NCBI GenBank assembly: GCA_944389195.1
Contig: CALXLM010000048.1
Coordinates: 1-64,000, forward strand
Direction: 5' to 3'
DNA: 64,000 nucleotides
Origin: an uncultured Opitutales bacterium
GTDB taxonomy: Bacteria; Verrucomicrobiota; Verrucomicrobiia; Opitutales; Intestinicryptomonadaceae
In this document: positions 16,432 through 25,305 of the stretch, in pieces
Layout: each line of letters starts with the position of its first letter
Position numbering within the stretch: position 1 is the stretch's first letter
Notes under the pieces: model-generated
Seen by the model: the letters and a program-made list of their open reading frames with translations, nothing else
Told to the model about the DNA's origin: nothing
Databases searched by the model: none
Translations under genes and position numbers: made by a program

Positions 16432-18822
16432 ATGGAAAGCGACGAAAACAACGAACAAAAACCGCACATTCAGCCGGATCCGCAAGGCCAGCCCAAGACG
16501 GTGAAGAAAAAGAAAGTCATTGTCGGCGGAGGCGGATATGGATACGGCGGCGCTTACGGCGGCGGATACGGTAGTTATGGCAATTACGGCGGTTATGGCA
16601 ATTACGGCGGTTATTACGGCAATTACGGCGCGAGGGTTCCAGAGATGGGCGCCGGCAGCGGAATACCGAACCGCACATTCCGCGATTATATGATGATTTT
16701 GAGGGAAAGGATATGGTATATAATCGTAACCTTTTTCGTTATTTTCGCCGGCATATTGCTTTATACTTTTAGAATGACCCCCATTTATACGTCGGTTGCC
16801 ACCGTGCAGATTTTGAGGGATTCCGATGTCCCGATCGACGGTCCAGGCGGCGTGCAAAGGAGCCGAAACGAAATGATTGCTTCCACCGAGGACTTCAATA
16901 CGCAGGTAAAACTGATGGAGAGTTTGGAAGTTGTCAGCGCCGTCAGGGCAAGGCTTAAGGACGAAGACATTAAGCGTCTGATGAATCCTTACAATGATAT
17001 GATAACTTTCGGACCCAAGCGTACCGAAATGGAAATTCTTCAGGAAAACAGGTCGATTGTCCCCGAAAGGCTGGCGCTTATAGTAAGGGTGGTGTTCAGC
17101 CATCCAGACGCCCAGTTGGCGGCAAAAATAGCCAATCTTTTCGCCAGCGAATACATATCGTACACCCATCAGGTGAGGGTCCAAAAGTTGATGAACTCAA
17201 TAGACGAACTTCGCACAAAAGTTTCCCAACAGGAAGCGAAGGTCAAGGAGCTCGACAAGAAGTTGGTGGAATACAGGAAGGAGCACGGCGCGGTGTCTCT
17301 CGACCAGATCGACGACGTTGACCGCAACGAGTTGCGCGATATCAACGCGATCTTGACGAACGATAAGAGGGTGTTTGATTCGATGTCCACACAATGGGAT
17401 CTCGTTCAGGAATACAAGCGAGAGAATAAGGACTTGTGTACTCTGCCTTTTATAGCCGAAATATATTCTGTTTCGAAGCTTGTCACCGATAAATCCACCC
17501 AGCAAGTCGCTGTAGCTACGCTTGAAAAGCGGTACAAGGAAAAACATCCGCGCATGATAGAGGCCCGCAAGACGCTCGACCAGCTGGAGAAGGAGCTTTC
17601 GATGGCTGTCGAGGCGGCCTGCGCAAAGGTCCAGGCAGGGTATGAAAACGCGAAGCAGAATTACGAGCAGACCCAGAAGCGCCTAAGCGTGAAAAAGGAA
17701 GAGATCCTTCAGCTCGGACAGAAGGCTATTGTGTATAAGTCGATAGAGCGCGAACGTCAGGTTGCTGAAGGCATGCACCAGTCTTTAATTTCTTCTTTAA
17801 ATGTCCGCACAGCCCAGGTAAGTCTTATAAACGAAGGCGCGAACATTGTTGACAGGGCGGGAATATCTCCGCGCCCGTCCAGTCCGAATTATGTTTTGAA
17901 TATAATATTTGGAATTTTTGCCGGCATAGCCGGAGGCATCTGCATGGCCTTGCTTGTGGCATTCTTTGACGACCGCGCAAAGAGCGCCTACGACGTCGAA
18001 TCTGTGATAGGCCTTCCGCTTTTGGGCGTCATACCGAGAATCAAAAGGTTGAATTCGTCGGAGAAGGCGCAGGTTGCAGCATCGAACGCCGACAGGGCCA
18101 CAACGGAGGCGTTCCGCTCGCTTTATTCCACGCTCAAGGTCAATTCTCTAAGCAAGAGCGCCAAGGCGATATTGTTTACAAGCACGACTCCTTCCGAGGG
18201 GAAATCTTTTGTGGTGACAAATCTTGCCTTTACATGCGCGCTTAATGGCGAGAAGGTAATAATAATAGACGCCGACTTGCGCTTGCCTGCCCTTGCGAAA
18301 ATACTCGGGATTAATGTAAAGGAGGGGCTGGTAAGTTGCATAGAGGAGGGCAAGCCTCTCGAGGACGCAATAATACGCGATTATTTCCCGAATCTCGACG
18401 TGCTTGTATGCGAAAAGCGCGCGGCGAATCCCACGCAGATGCTGAATTCGGACGAGTTTATATCCCTCATATCGTCTTTGCGCGACAAATACGACAAAAT
18501 ATTTGTCGATTCCCCGCCGATAGGGGCCGTAAGCGACGCAATATCGCTATTGCCGAATATGGACGGCATAATTTACATAATCAAGTTTAACGTGGCAAAG
18601 AGGAAGGTCGTAAGAAATTATGTCCGTAGAATGATGGAGGCCAACGTTCCGGTGTTCGGTGCGGTTATGAATATGGTGAACTCGAGCGTGTCGTCCACAT
18701 ACAGCCTAAATTATTACGATAAGAATTACCAGAGCTACTATTCCGCTCCGCCGGATACTGAGCCGCGCGGCGACGAACACGGCGGAGAGGGGCTTGACGA
18801 GGAGGCTCCCAAACATTCATAA
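16432..18822 (+). CDS. Wzc-type bacterial tyrosine kinase / chain-length regulator
   Basis: The 796-residue protein combines a Wzz/GumC periplasmic domain with a cytoplasmic BY-kinase. Transmembrane helices lie near residues 95-113 and 490-515, with the periplasmic coiled coil between them and a proline-rich segment (PRPSSPNY) before the second helix. The kinase shows Walker A TPSEGKS (about 583-592), Walker A' IIIDADLR (about 610) and Walker B FVDSPP (about 690). The C-terminal tail has the expected tyrosine cluster (YSLNYYDKNYQSYY, about 760-775) for autophosphorylation. Unusually, the cytoplasmic N-terminus before the first helix is a low-complexity Gly/Tyr/Asn segment (residues 31-66, 11 tyrosines) preceded by a lysine cluster. 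It works with the upstream export protein to control polysaccharide polymerization and export. It starts without a Shine-Dalgarno sequence. Confidence 0.9.
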   Translation: MESDENNEQKPHIQPDPQGQPKTVKKKKVIVGGGGYGYGGAYGGGYGSYGNYGGYGNYGGYYGNYGARVPEMGAGSGIPNRTFRDYMMILRERIWYIIVTFFVIFAGILLYTFRMTPIYTSVATVQILRDSDVPIDGPGGVQRSRNEMIASTEDFNTQVKLMESLEVVSAVRARLKDEDIKRLMNPYNDMITFGPKRTEMEILQENRSIVPERLALIVRVVFSHPDAQLAAKIANLFASEYISYTHQVRVQKLMNSIDELRTKVSQQEAKVKELDKKLVEYRKEHGAVSLDQIDDVDRNELRDINAILTNDKRVFDSMSTQWDLVQEYKRENKDLCTLPFIAEIYSVSKLVTDKSTQQVAVATLEKRYKEKHPRMIEARKTLDQLEKELSMAVEAACAKVQAGYENAKQNYEQTQKRLSVKKEEILQLGQKAIVYKSIERERQVAEGMHQSLISSLNVRTAQVSLINEGANIVDRAGISPRPSSPNYVLNIIFGIFAGIAGGICMALLVAFFDDRAKSAYDVESVIGLPLLGVIPRIKRLNSSEKAQVAASNADRATTEAFRSLYSTLKVNSLSKSAKAILFTSTTPSEGKSFVVTNLAFTCALNGEKVIIIDADLRLPALAKILGINVKEGLVSCIEEGKPLEDAIIRDYFPNLDVLVCEKRAANPTQMLNSDEFISLISSLRDKYDKIFVDSPPIGAVSDAISLLPNMDGIIYIIKFNVAKRKVVRNYVRRMMEANVPVFGAVMNMVNSSVSSTYSLNYYDKNYQSYYSAPPDTEPRGDEHGGEGLDEEAPKHS
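16579..16614 (+). repeat. Two exact 18-bp in-frame tandem repeats in the kinase gene
   Basis: GGCAATTACGGCGGTTAT occurs at 16579-16596 and again at 16597-16614, each encoding GNYGGY. Degenerate copies flank it. Because the unit is a multiple of three, slippage would lengthen or shorten the Gly/Tyr segment without a frameshift. Confidence 0.8.
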
Positions 18823-18850
18823 GGCTTTGTCGGTTATTTTGCCAGATGAC

Positions 18851-18886
18851 AAAAGATCCGCCGATTTTGGCGGATCTTTTTGCGTT
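18851..18886 (+). terminator. Rho-independent terminator of the export protein/kinase unit
   Basis: A 12-base stem (AAAAGATCCGCC at 18851-18862, GGCGGATCTTTT at 18869-18880) with a 6-base loop and a T tract lies just after the kinase stop codon. Confidence 0.88.
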
Positions 18887-18958
18887 TTTCCGCGGCGCGG
18901 CGACATCGCGTATGGCCTTTCGGTTTGTCCGTGTTTTGGAAGTATTCTGCGTAAACGG

Positions 18959-18987
18959 TTGACAGGCTGCATGCGCGCGTTATAGAT
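18959..18987 (+). promoter_or_regulatory. Strong promoter just before the EF-hand protein gene
   Basis: A perfect TTGACA (18959-18964) is followed by TATAGA (18981-18986, spacing 16) or ATAGAT (spacing 17). The ATG at 18999 is 12 bases beyond the -10 box, leaving an untranslated leader of about six bases and no room for a Shine-Dalgarno sequence. Confidence 0.6.
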
Positions 18988-18998
18988 GCGTTTGCGTT

Positions 18999-20981
18999 AT
19001 GAGTGGAGAATTTATGCATCGTTGGAAATTTTTTAAGGCTGGAAGTTCCTACCAGGTTTCGATAGACGCCGCCGACGACATTAAAAACATAAGATTTTTA
19101 GACAAAAAGCTGTGGTCGGCGCTTGCGTGCCCGACCTCGGGTTTGGCGTTTGACACCAAGCTTCTTAAAGCTTTGGACTCGGACGGCGACGGAAGAATAC
19201 GACATGCTGACATAGTAGGGGCAGCAGAGAGGCTCTGTTCGTCTTTGAAGGACGTCTCAGCGTTGTTTGAGGAGTCGCCTTCGCTGCCGCTTTCAAACAT
19301 AAACGACGAAACGGACGAAGGCAGGACTCTTTTGGCGAGCGCACGCACGGTTTTGGAAAACATAGGAAAAGCCGGCGCGAACGAAATATCCGTCAATGAT
19401 TTTTCCGACACGGCAAAAATTTTTGCCGACAGCGCATTTAACGCCGACGGCGTTATCACGGAGCTTTCATGCGGAGGCGACGATTCCTTAAAGGCGCTTT
19501 TTTGCGATATTTTGTCGGTATCGGAACCGAAAATCGACAGATCTGGGAGGGCGGGAATTGACGCCGGCGACATCGTGAGCTTTTTCGAACAGGCCTCGTC
19601 CTATATTTCGTGGCTGGATAAAAAGGCCGAAAATCCGGGGATTTCGCCTTTCGGCGACGAAACAGCCGGCGCTTACGGGATTTATATTTCGGTAAAAGGC
19701 AAGATAGAAGATTATTTTATCCGTTCTGAGGCGGCGCGTTTCGATCCCGATGCTGCTGCTGCAGTCAATGCCGGTGCGGAACGCATTTCAAAGGTGTTTG
19801 AAGGGCTGGTAAGCCGGTCGGACGAGAATCTTAAAAGCCTTCCGGCTGCGCGGATTTCGGCGGACGGAACGCTCGATCTTCTCGGGGCGGTAAACCCGGC
19901 ATGGGAGGGGCTTTTTACCGAGGCATGCGGACGTTTTATCGTTCCGGTTTGCGGAACATCGAAGATAACGGCTGCCTTGTGGAGTCGCGTGGTTGAGGCA
20001 TTTGCCCCATATGAGAAATGGGCGGCTGCCCGTCCAGAATGCCGAGCGGCGAAGATTCCGGAGGAGCGTCTGCGCCTGATTCTTTCGGAAAACAAGATGG
20101 ACGCCCTGTTGTCCGCCGTGGCTGCCGACGCCGCGGTGGCGGCGGAGGTTGAGGACATTGAAGACGTGGAGGAGCTCGTCAGGCTGAATAAGAGTTTTTG
20201 CTCGCTTCTTCGCAATTTTGTGAGCTTTCAGGATTTCTACCGCAACAGCGCCGGGGCCATATTTCAATTTGGCAGCCTTTACATAGACAGCCGCAAATGT
20301 TCCCTTTGCATGAAAGTCGGCGACGTATCCAAACATTCGGCTATGGCGGCCCTTTCATACGGTTATTTGCTTTATTGCGCTTGCAAGCGGAAGGGCGAAT
20401 CCGACATGAATATCGTAGCTGTTGTCACGGCGGGCGATTCCGACAATCTCATAGTCGGGAAAAACGGAATATTCTACGACCGGGCAGGGCGCGATTGGGA
20501 CGCTACTGTCGTTAAAATAGTTGACAACCCCATAGGGATAGCTCAAGCGTTCTTTTCGCCGTACAAGCGGCTTGTAAAGTGGGCGAGCGAGCAGATTGCC
20601 AAACGGGCCCTTTCTGCCGACCGTGATATAGTTTCGGACATTCAAAAGGGGGCAGTTGTTGACGATAAAACAAAGAAAATAGATATCGGAACCGTTGCGG
20701 CTTTGGGCGTAGCGGTGGGGGGGATTACCACGGCGTTCGGTATAATATTCGGGGCGTTTGTAAAGCTTGGGGTTTGGATGCCTCTGGGCGTAGCCGGGAT
20801 AATTTTGGCTATATCGCTCCCTTCGGTGGCCATTGCGGCGATGAAGCTCGGTCTTAGAAACATTTCCCCGATTCTCGACGCCAACGGTTGGGCGGTTAAC
20901 AGCAAGGCAGGCGTCAATATGGTGTTCGGCGCGCGCCTGACGCAAACCGCGCGCCGGCTTGTCGAAGGCGGAAAAGACTGA
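18999..20981 (+). CDS. Uncharacterized EF-hand protein with C-terminal membrane helices
   Basis: I do not recognise a named family for this 660-residue protein. Near residues 62-74 it carries a canonical EF-hand calcium loop, DSDGDGRIRHAD, with Asp at positions 1, 3 and 5, Gly at 6 and Ile at 8. A second, looser candidate is FNADGVITEL near 150. The long middle is acidic and mostly helical, with cysteines near 430-435 (SRKCSLCMKVG). Two hydrophobic helices lie near residues 567-590 and 595-620, followed by a short basic tail. There is no signal peptide, so the bulk is probably cytoplasmic and membrane-tethered, but the topology is inferred. It stands alone between a terminator and a convergent HAD gene. 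Confidence 0.75.
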   Translation: MSGEFMHRWKFFKAGSSYQVSIDAADDIKNIRFLDKKLWSALACPTSGLAFDTKLLKALDSDGDGRIRHADIVGAAERLCSSLKDVSALFEESPSLPLSNINDETDEGRTLLASARTVLENIGKAGANEISVNDFSDTAKIFADSAFNADGVITELSCGGDDSLKALFCDILSVSEPKIDRSGRAGIDAGDIVSFFEQASSYISWLDKKAENPGISPFGDETAGAYGIYISVKGKIEDYFIRSEAARFDPDAAAAVNAGAERISKVFEGLVSRSDENLKSLPAARISADGTLDLLGAVNPAWEGLFTEACGRFIVPVCGTSKITAALWSRVVEAFAPYEKWAAARPECRAAKIPEERLRLILSENKMDALLSAVAADAAVAAEVEDIEDVEELVRLNKSFCSLLRNFVSFQDFYRNSAGAIFQFGSLYIDSRKCSLCMKVGDVSKHSAMAALSYGYLLYCACKRKGESDMNIVAVVTAGDSDNLIVGKNGIFYDRAGRDWDATVVKIVDNPIGIAQAFFSPYKRLVKWASEQIAKRALSADRDIVSDIQKGAVVDDKTKKIDIGTVAALGVAVGGITTAFGIIFGAFVKLGVWMPLGVAGIILAISLPSVAIAAMKLGLRNISPILDANGWAVNSKAGVNMVFGARLTQTARRLVEGGKD

Positions 20982-21226
20982 CGCCGCCGCGGGTGTGGAG
21001 GGGCGCCTTGTTTGGCGGTTTTGCGCGCAAATTCGCGCGCGTCGGCACTTGCGGGGCAGTCACTTTCTGCTGCGGATTAGGGCGTTTGGTGCGCGGGTGA
21101 TCGGCGAACGGGCGGCGCGTATAAAACATTGGGCATTTTAGGTGCGAACACCTGCAGGCAGACGGCGCGTATGGAAGTGTTTGGCCAATCAAGGCGCGCG
21201 GTAAAACTGTTTCGCCATGGCGGCGC

Positions 21227-22261
21227 TTAGAATTGAAACTCCCTGTTTATGGGCGGTTCTGGGGGGAAATTGTCGCCCGGCTTGGGGTTGTGAATGTGGC
21301 GCGGAGCCTTGCCGAGCCTTGTTTCCACGGCTTCGTCTATTTCGCGTATTATGCGTTCGCATATTTTTTTTACGTGCATTTGAAGCCATACGGCGGTAGA
21401 AGTCTCGAGAGTATATTTGTTCGGGCCGTAGGCGTCTATCCTGCCGTTTTCCAGAAGCATGTCGTTTTGGGCGAATTCAGCTTCGCTGCCCTCGCTGTAA
21501 ACGGCGAAAGTTTTGCCTCCGCCTTTTCTGACAACCGAAAACACCGGGACATCGCTCGGGCCGTCGGCAATGTATATCATGTTCCGGATAGGCACGCGCC
21601 TGTCTTCCGGGGCTATGTGCGAATTTACATCTATTGCCGGATTTTTGTTGGTTCCCTTGTTTATTTCGAAAACAAAGCGCGTTTTTATGGTATTATCGAC
21701 AATCATACCTATTTGGTTTATCTGCGTCGAGAGGGACGACAGGTCGAACTCCGGCTGTTTTGAAAAATACGGGGGAAGTGGCTCCTCGACAAATTCGCAC
21801 CCGAATATTCCGTCAACATGGCGCGCTATTTTGCTTCCCCTTATCATTTCCGCAAGTCCCGTACTGATGATGTAGTGTTCGAGCGAGATATCTGCGTTTC
21901 TGGCTTTTGCCGCGCTTTTTACGGTGTTTCTAAGAACCCCGAAGAATTCGGGTATGCCTTCGCAAAATTCGAGCTTTTCCCCAAGTTTCCGGAGCTTTGC
22001 ATTGCTCAACCCTCCCATATAGCCGCTTTTTACAAAACTCAAAAGGTGGTTTAGATAGACGGTTTCGGGAGACACCCTTATGCCGCGCTCGGCGTATATG
22101 GACGGCAGCATGTTTACCTCCCGCCAAAAGAGCTTTTCGTCCACGCCGTATTCCCGAAAAATCGGGGTTTGCATATATCCAGGAATAAGCGTTTTGTCAA
22201 AATCCCAAATGCACGCTATTATATTGCTTGAACGCATGGTGGTGTCGTTTCTCTTGTCCAT
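21227..22261 (-). CDS. HAD-superfamily phosphatase
   Basis: The 344-residue product has the HAD motif I DFDKTL (catalytic aspartates in the IWDFDKT segment near residue 20), a threonine/serine motif II near IISTGLAEM, and motif [11 protein letters not shown] near residue 230. These support a phosphohydrolase with an alpha-helical cap. The substrate is unknown. The C-terminus is proline-rich ([12 protein letters not shown]). A second methionine at residue 9 (MRSSN, 22237) is an alternative start. It is transcribed divergently from the NifA-like regulator, the 72-base gap being shared by both promoters, and its 3' side is an unannotated 245-base gap. Confidence 0.75.
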   Translation of the reverse strand: MDKRNDTTMRSSNIIACIWDFDKTLIPGYMQTPIFREYGVDEKLFWREVNMLPSIYAERGIRVSPETVYLNHLLSFVKSGYMGGLSNAKLRKLGEKLEFCEGIPEFFGVLRNTVKSAAKARNADISLEHYIISTGLAEMIRGSKIARHVDGIFGCEFVEEPLPPYFSKQPEFDLSSLSTQINQIGMIVDNTIKTRFVFEINKGTNKNPAIDVNSHIAPEDRRVPIRNMIYIADGPSDVPVFSVVRKGGGKTFAVYSEGSEAEFAQNDMLLENGRIDAYGPNKYTLETSTAVWLQMHVKKICERIIREIDEAVETRLGKAPRHIHNPKPGDNFPPEPPINREFQF

Positions 22262-22333
22262 TTCTTTTTAGAGCAAAACAGAATATTTTTTTCTTTGCAA
22301 GTATCTTTGGATTTCTAAAAATACTTTGGAGAA

Positions 22334-23905
22334 ATGGCGCGTGCAAGGGAAGATGCGGAGGCTTCCGGAGGCTCCGGAAGCGGTGGATCCGAAAAGGGGC
22401 TTGTGGTGTCGGTATTGCACGACATCAGCAGGGCGGCCGTGCGCATGAAGGACGTTTCAGTTCTTCTCGGGGAAGTTCTCGACATACTTTCGCGTAGAAT
22501 GAGCCTCTCGCGCGGAACGGTGACCCTCAGAAACGGAGACATTCTTACGATTTGCGCTTCGCACGGGCTCAGCGACGAGGAGCGCAAGAGGGGTGTTTAC
22601 AGAATGGGCGAAGGTGTCACCGGAGACGTCGCTGCGCGCGGAGTTTCAAGGGTGGTTCCCGACATATCGGCAAGCCCCGATTTTCTCAACAGGACAATGA
22701 GCCGTTCGCCGTCGGCCAAAACGGCGTTTCTATGCGTTCCCATTTTCAATCGCGGCAACGTTATAGGGACACTTAGCATAGACAGGATAAACCCGTCGGA
22801 AAACGTCCTAAAACGCGATTTAAAGCTTTTGGAGACCATTGCCAACATAATCACCGACGCCGTCACGGTGCTGTTTCTCGAGCGCGAGGAAACCGAAAAA
22901 CTAAACTCCGAAAACCGCGAACTCCGAAAAAAAATAGATCTTCAGTTGCGCCCGAAAAACGCCATAGGAAACACCGCCGCCATGATAAAAACCTACGAGC
23001 TTATAGCCAAGGCGGGAGAGGGAACGGCGCATGTGCTTATACGTGGGGAGGTCGGCGCCGGCAAGGATTTTGCCATGAGGGCGATTGCAAATTGCGCGCG
23101 CTGGAGGGATAAGCCTTTGGAAATTCTCGATTGCTCCACCATGCGCGATTCGCTCATAGACGCCGAGCTTTTCGGATCGGAAAATCCCCGCCGTGCTGGG
23201 CTTTTGGAAAGGGCCGACGGTGGCATCGTTTATTTGGATTCCATAGGGCTGATAGGCAAGCCTCTGCAGATAAAGCTGCTGAAATATCTGGCGTCAGGGG
23301 AGTTTTCGCGTTTCGGCGGAAGCGATGTTCTGAAATCCTCCGCGCGGATAATCGCATCGACTTCCGGGGACCTCGAAGGCAGAATGCGCGACGGCATTAT
23401 CAGGCCGGACTTCTACTATCAGATGTCGATATTCACGATTTTCATACCGCCTCTCAGGCAAAGGCGGAGGGATATTCCCGCGCTTGCGAAATTCTTTCTC
23501 CAGAAACACGCCCGCCTGCGCGAAAAAAAAGTGACGTCGATAAGCGCGGGCGCAATGAATATGCTATGCGCGTACCATTGGCCAAGCAACGTCCGGGAGC
23601 TTGAAAACTGCATAGAGCGCGCAGTTATAATCGCGGCGGGGCAGTCGGTTGTGGAGTCCGACTTGCCTCCTTCGCTTCAAACCCCCCAGTCAACAAACAC
23701 TTCAAAGCTTAAGACTGAAAAAAACATAGACTTTTCAAAGATGGTAGCCGAGTTTGAAAGGGAGATAATAGTGGAGGTTTTGGCTTCAAACGGCGGAAAC
23801 GCATCAGCGGCTGCGCGCCAGCTTTCGGTGTCGCGCCGGATACTAAACTATAAGATAAAGCAGCTTTCAATAGCGCCAAAGACTTTTAAGGCGCTAAAGA
23901 AATAG
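22334..23905 (+). CDS. NifA-like GAF/AAA+/Fis regulator lacking the GAFTGA loop
   Basis: This 523-residue protein has the domain order of a bacterial enhancer-binding protein: GAF sensor (about 25-185), short coiled linker, AAA+ domain (about 213-440) and a Fis-type helix-turn-helix at the C-terminus (NASAAARQLSVSRRILNYKI). The AAA+ domain keeps Walker A GEVGAGKD (about 238), an arginine-finger region RPDFYYQM and sensor II WPSNVRELEN. Two hallmarks are missing. After AELFG the sequence runs SENPRRAGLLERA, about seven residues shorter than usual and without GAFTGA, the sigma54-contacting loop. Walker B reads YLDSIG, with Ser in place of the catalytic Glu. It may therefore regulate without activating sigma54 RNA polymerase, as TyrR does; that is inference. 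A candidate TTGCAA -35 lies at 22295. Confidence 0.8.
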   Translation: MARAREDAEASGGSGSGGSEKGLVVSVLHDISRAAVRMKDVSVLLGEVLDILSRRMSLSRGTVTLRNGDILTICASHGLSDEERKRGVYRMGEGVTGDVAARGVSRVVPDISASPDFLNRTMSRSPSAKTAFLCVPIFNRGNVIGTLSIDRINPSENVLKRDLKLLETIANIITDAVTVLFLEREETEKLNSENRELRKKIDLQLRPKNAIGNTAAMIKTYELIAKAGEGTAHVLIRGEVGAGKDFAMRAIANCARWRDKPLEILDCSTMRDSLIDAELFGSENPRRAGLLERADGGIVYLDSIGLIGKPLQIKLLKYLASGEFSRFGGSDVLKSSARIIASTSGDLEGRMRDGIIRPDFYYQMSIFTIFIPPLRQRRRDIPALAKFFLQKHARLREKKVTSISAGAMNMLCAYHWPSNVRELENCIERAVIIAAGQSVVESDLPPSLQTPQSTNTSKLKTEKNIDFSKMVAEFEREIIVEVLASNGGNASAAARQLSVSRRILNYKIKQLSIAPKTFKALKK

Positions 23906-23920
23906 GGCGCTTCCTGCGGT

Positions 23921-25177
23921 TTAGCCCCCGTCTTGCTGCCGTTTGGCCGCGCGGCGTTTAGCGTCAGCCCAATATGCGGCATAGTGGAAAATGACGCCGC
24001 AGCTTGCGCATTTTTTGTAGTCGATTTTCGCCGCCGACTTTTCAAACAGTGACGCGATGCTGGAAGGGGTCTGGGCATGAGGAGCCATCGCAGCAACGAG
24101 AGCTATTTCTCCGGTTTCGCGTATTGTCCGCCAGACGTTCCGCGTTTTGCCGAGTTTGGGTATCATGTATCCATTGCGGTTCTCCCATTTTTCGGGCCGG
24201 CGCCAGTCTCCATACAGCATTTCGGTGTCTGCATTGTCGAAACGCCTCTCTATGGCGGGCACAAACTTTAAGCACAGGGTGGGTATTTTATCCATAATCC
24301 GGCCTATTCGAGACTTGATGTTTTCATCTTTTTCAAGCGCGAATAAAACTTCGAGAGATGCCTGCATTTGCAAAAATGAATAAACCGGCGTGCGGGAATT
24401 TACTTTTATTTGTTCAGACACCGACACAGATTCTTCTATCAGCGAGCGGTAAAGCCCGAAATACTCGGCATCTTTCGAGACGTCCCATGCGGCCGCGTAC
24501 GCCATTGCCAGCCTTGCGGCGACGTGCGGGCTTTCGCATGTAAAGCGGCTTATGCGGAGGGCGCATGGCTTTCCATCGAGGCGTAGGGAGTCGAAGTCGT
24601 TTTTGCTTGCGACGTTTCGGCGGAGCCTTGCCGCTATCCGGAGGAGTGCGCCCTTGATTTTCACTTTGTCGGCGGCGTCGCACATGGGGCTTTTATAGTA
24701 GCGCCACATGCCGTGTATGCAATGGGTGTATTGGTCCACGGACGAGTTTATGTAAACGCTTTTGCCGTCTTCGGGGCATATTCCGCGCGCAACGAATCCG
24801 TCGGGAAGCACGAGGCTGTCGAGCCCGTTCAACACGAGCTTCGCGCGAGCGGCGATAGCCGAGTTTTTTGTAGCATCGAATTCGTCGGTCAGAGCCGCCA
24901 GAACTACTCCCCCGAGTATTGCGCAATCCTCCATGCCCGTGGCGTATCCGCACGGGTTGGGGTATTGGCGTTTCACCTCATCGGCTGTCGGAAGGTGCGA
25001 TTGGCAGGTTTCAGGGTTGTAGGAGGTCAGACATTCGTAAAAAAGGTTTGTTTTCGGGATAAAGAATCTCGACCACATGACATTTTCTGCTACGGTTATC
25101 TTTTCGGGATTAATGCCGGCGAATGCGGCGGATATCGCGAAAAATGCAAGTATTGCAGCGGAGCGTTTAGGAATCAT
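23921..25177 (-). CDS. Secreted protein of unknown function, helical-barrel enzyme-like
   Basis: I do not recognise this 418-residue protein. It has a signal peptide (about residues 1-20). The mature part is mostly helical with conserved-looking aromatic and acidic segments (GYATGMEDCAILGG near 76, NSSVDQYTHCIHGMWRYY near 143-160, ESPHVAARLAMAYAAAWD near 215). This pattern resembles (alpha/alpha)6-barrel glycoside hydrolases or lyases, which are common among secreted enzymes in this group. Several cysteines, including CASC near the end, suggest disulfides. It is convergent with the NifA-like gene (15 bases apart) and divergent from the decarboxylase. A glycan-active role is only a guess from fold-like pattern and context. 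Confidence 0.6.
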   Translation of the reverse strand: MIPKRSAAILAFFAISAAFAGINPEKITVAENVMWSRFFIPKTNLFYECLTSYNPETCQSHLPTADEVKRQYPNPCGYATGMEDCAILGGVVLAALTDEFDATKNSAIAARAKLVLNGLDSLVLPDGFVARGICPEDGKSVYINSSVDQYTHCIHGMWRYYKSPMCDAADKVKIKGALLRIAARLRRNVASKNDFDSLRLDGKPCALRISRFTCESPHVAARLAMAYAAAWDVSKDAEYFGLYRSLIEESVSVSEQIKVNSRTPVYSFLQMQASLEVLFALEKDENIKSRIGRIMDKIPTLCLKFVPAIERRFDNADTEMLYGDWRRPEKWENRNGYMIPKLGKTRNVWRTIRETGEIALVAAMAPHAQTPSSIASLFEKSAAKIDYKKCASCGVIFHYAAYWADAKRRAAKRQQDGG

Positions 25178-25305
25178 GCCGTTAAAGTCTCAAAAAACCG
25201 TCGGAAAATCAAAAATATTTTTTATAACGTTTCCGGCGGGGTATTCTTTAAAGTCCTTGACTCGCGCCGTCCGAAGTAAATCATAACCCGAAAAGATATA
25301 TTCAA

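Noticed and set aside
20982-21226. Possible SRP, 6S or tmRNA gene in the gap after the EF-hand gene
   Set aside because: No GGTCAGG-type SRP loop or other diagnostic motif is present; only a small AGGTG-CGAA-CACCT hairpin at 21140-21153.
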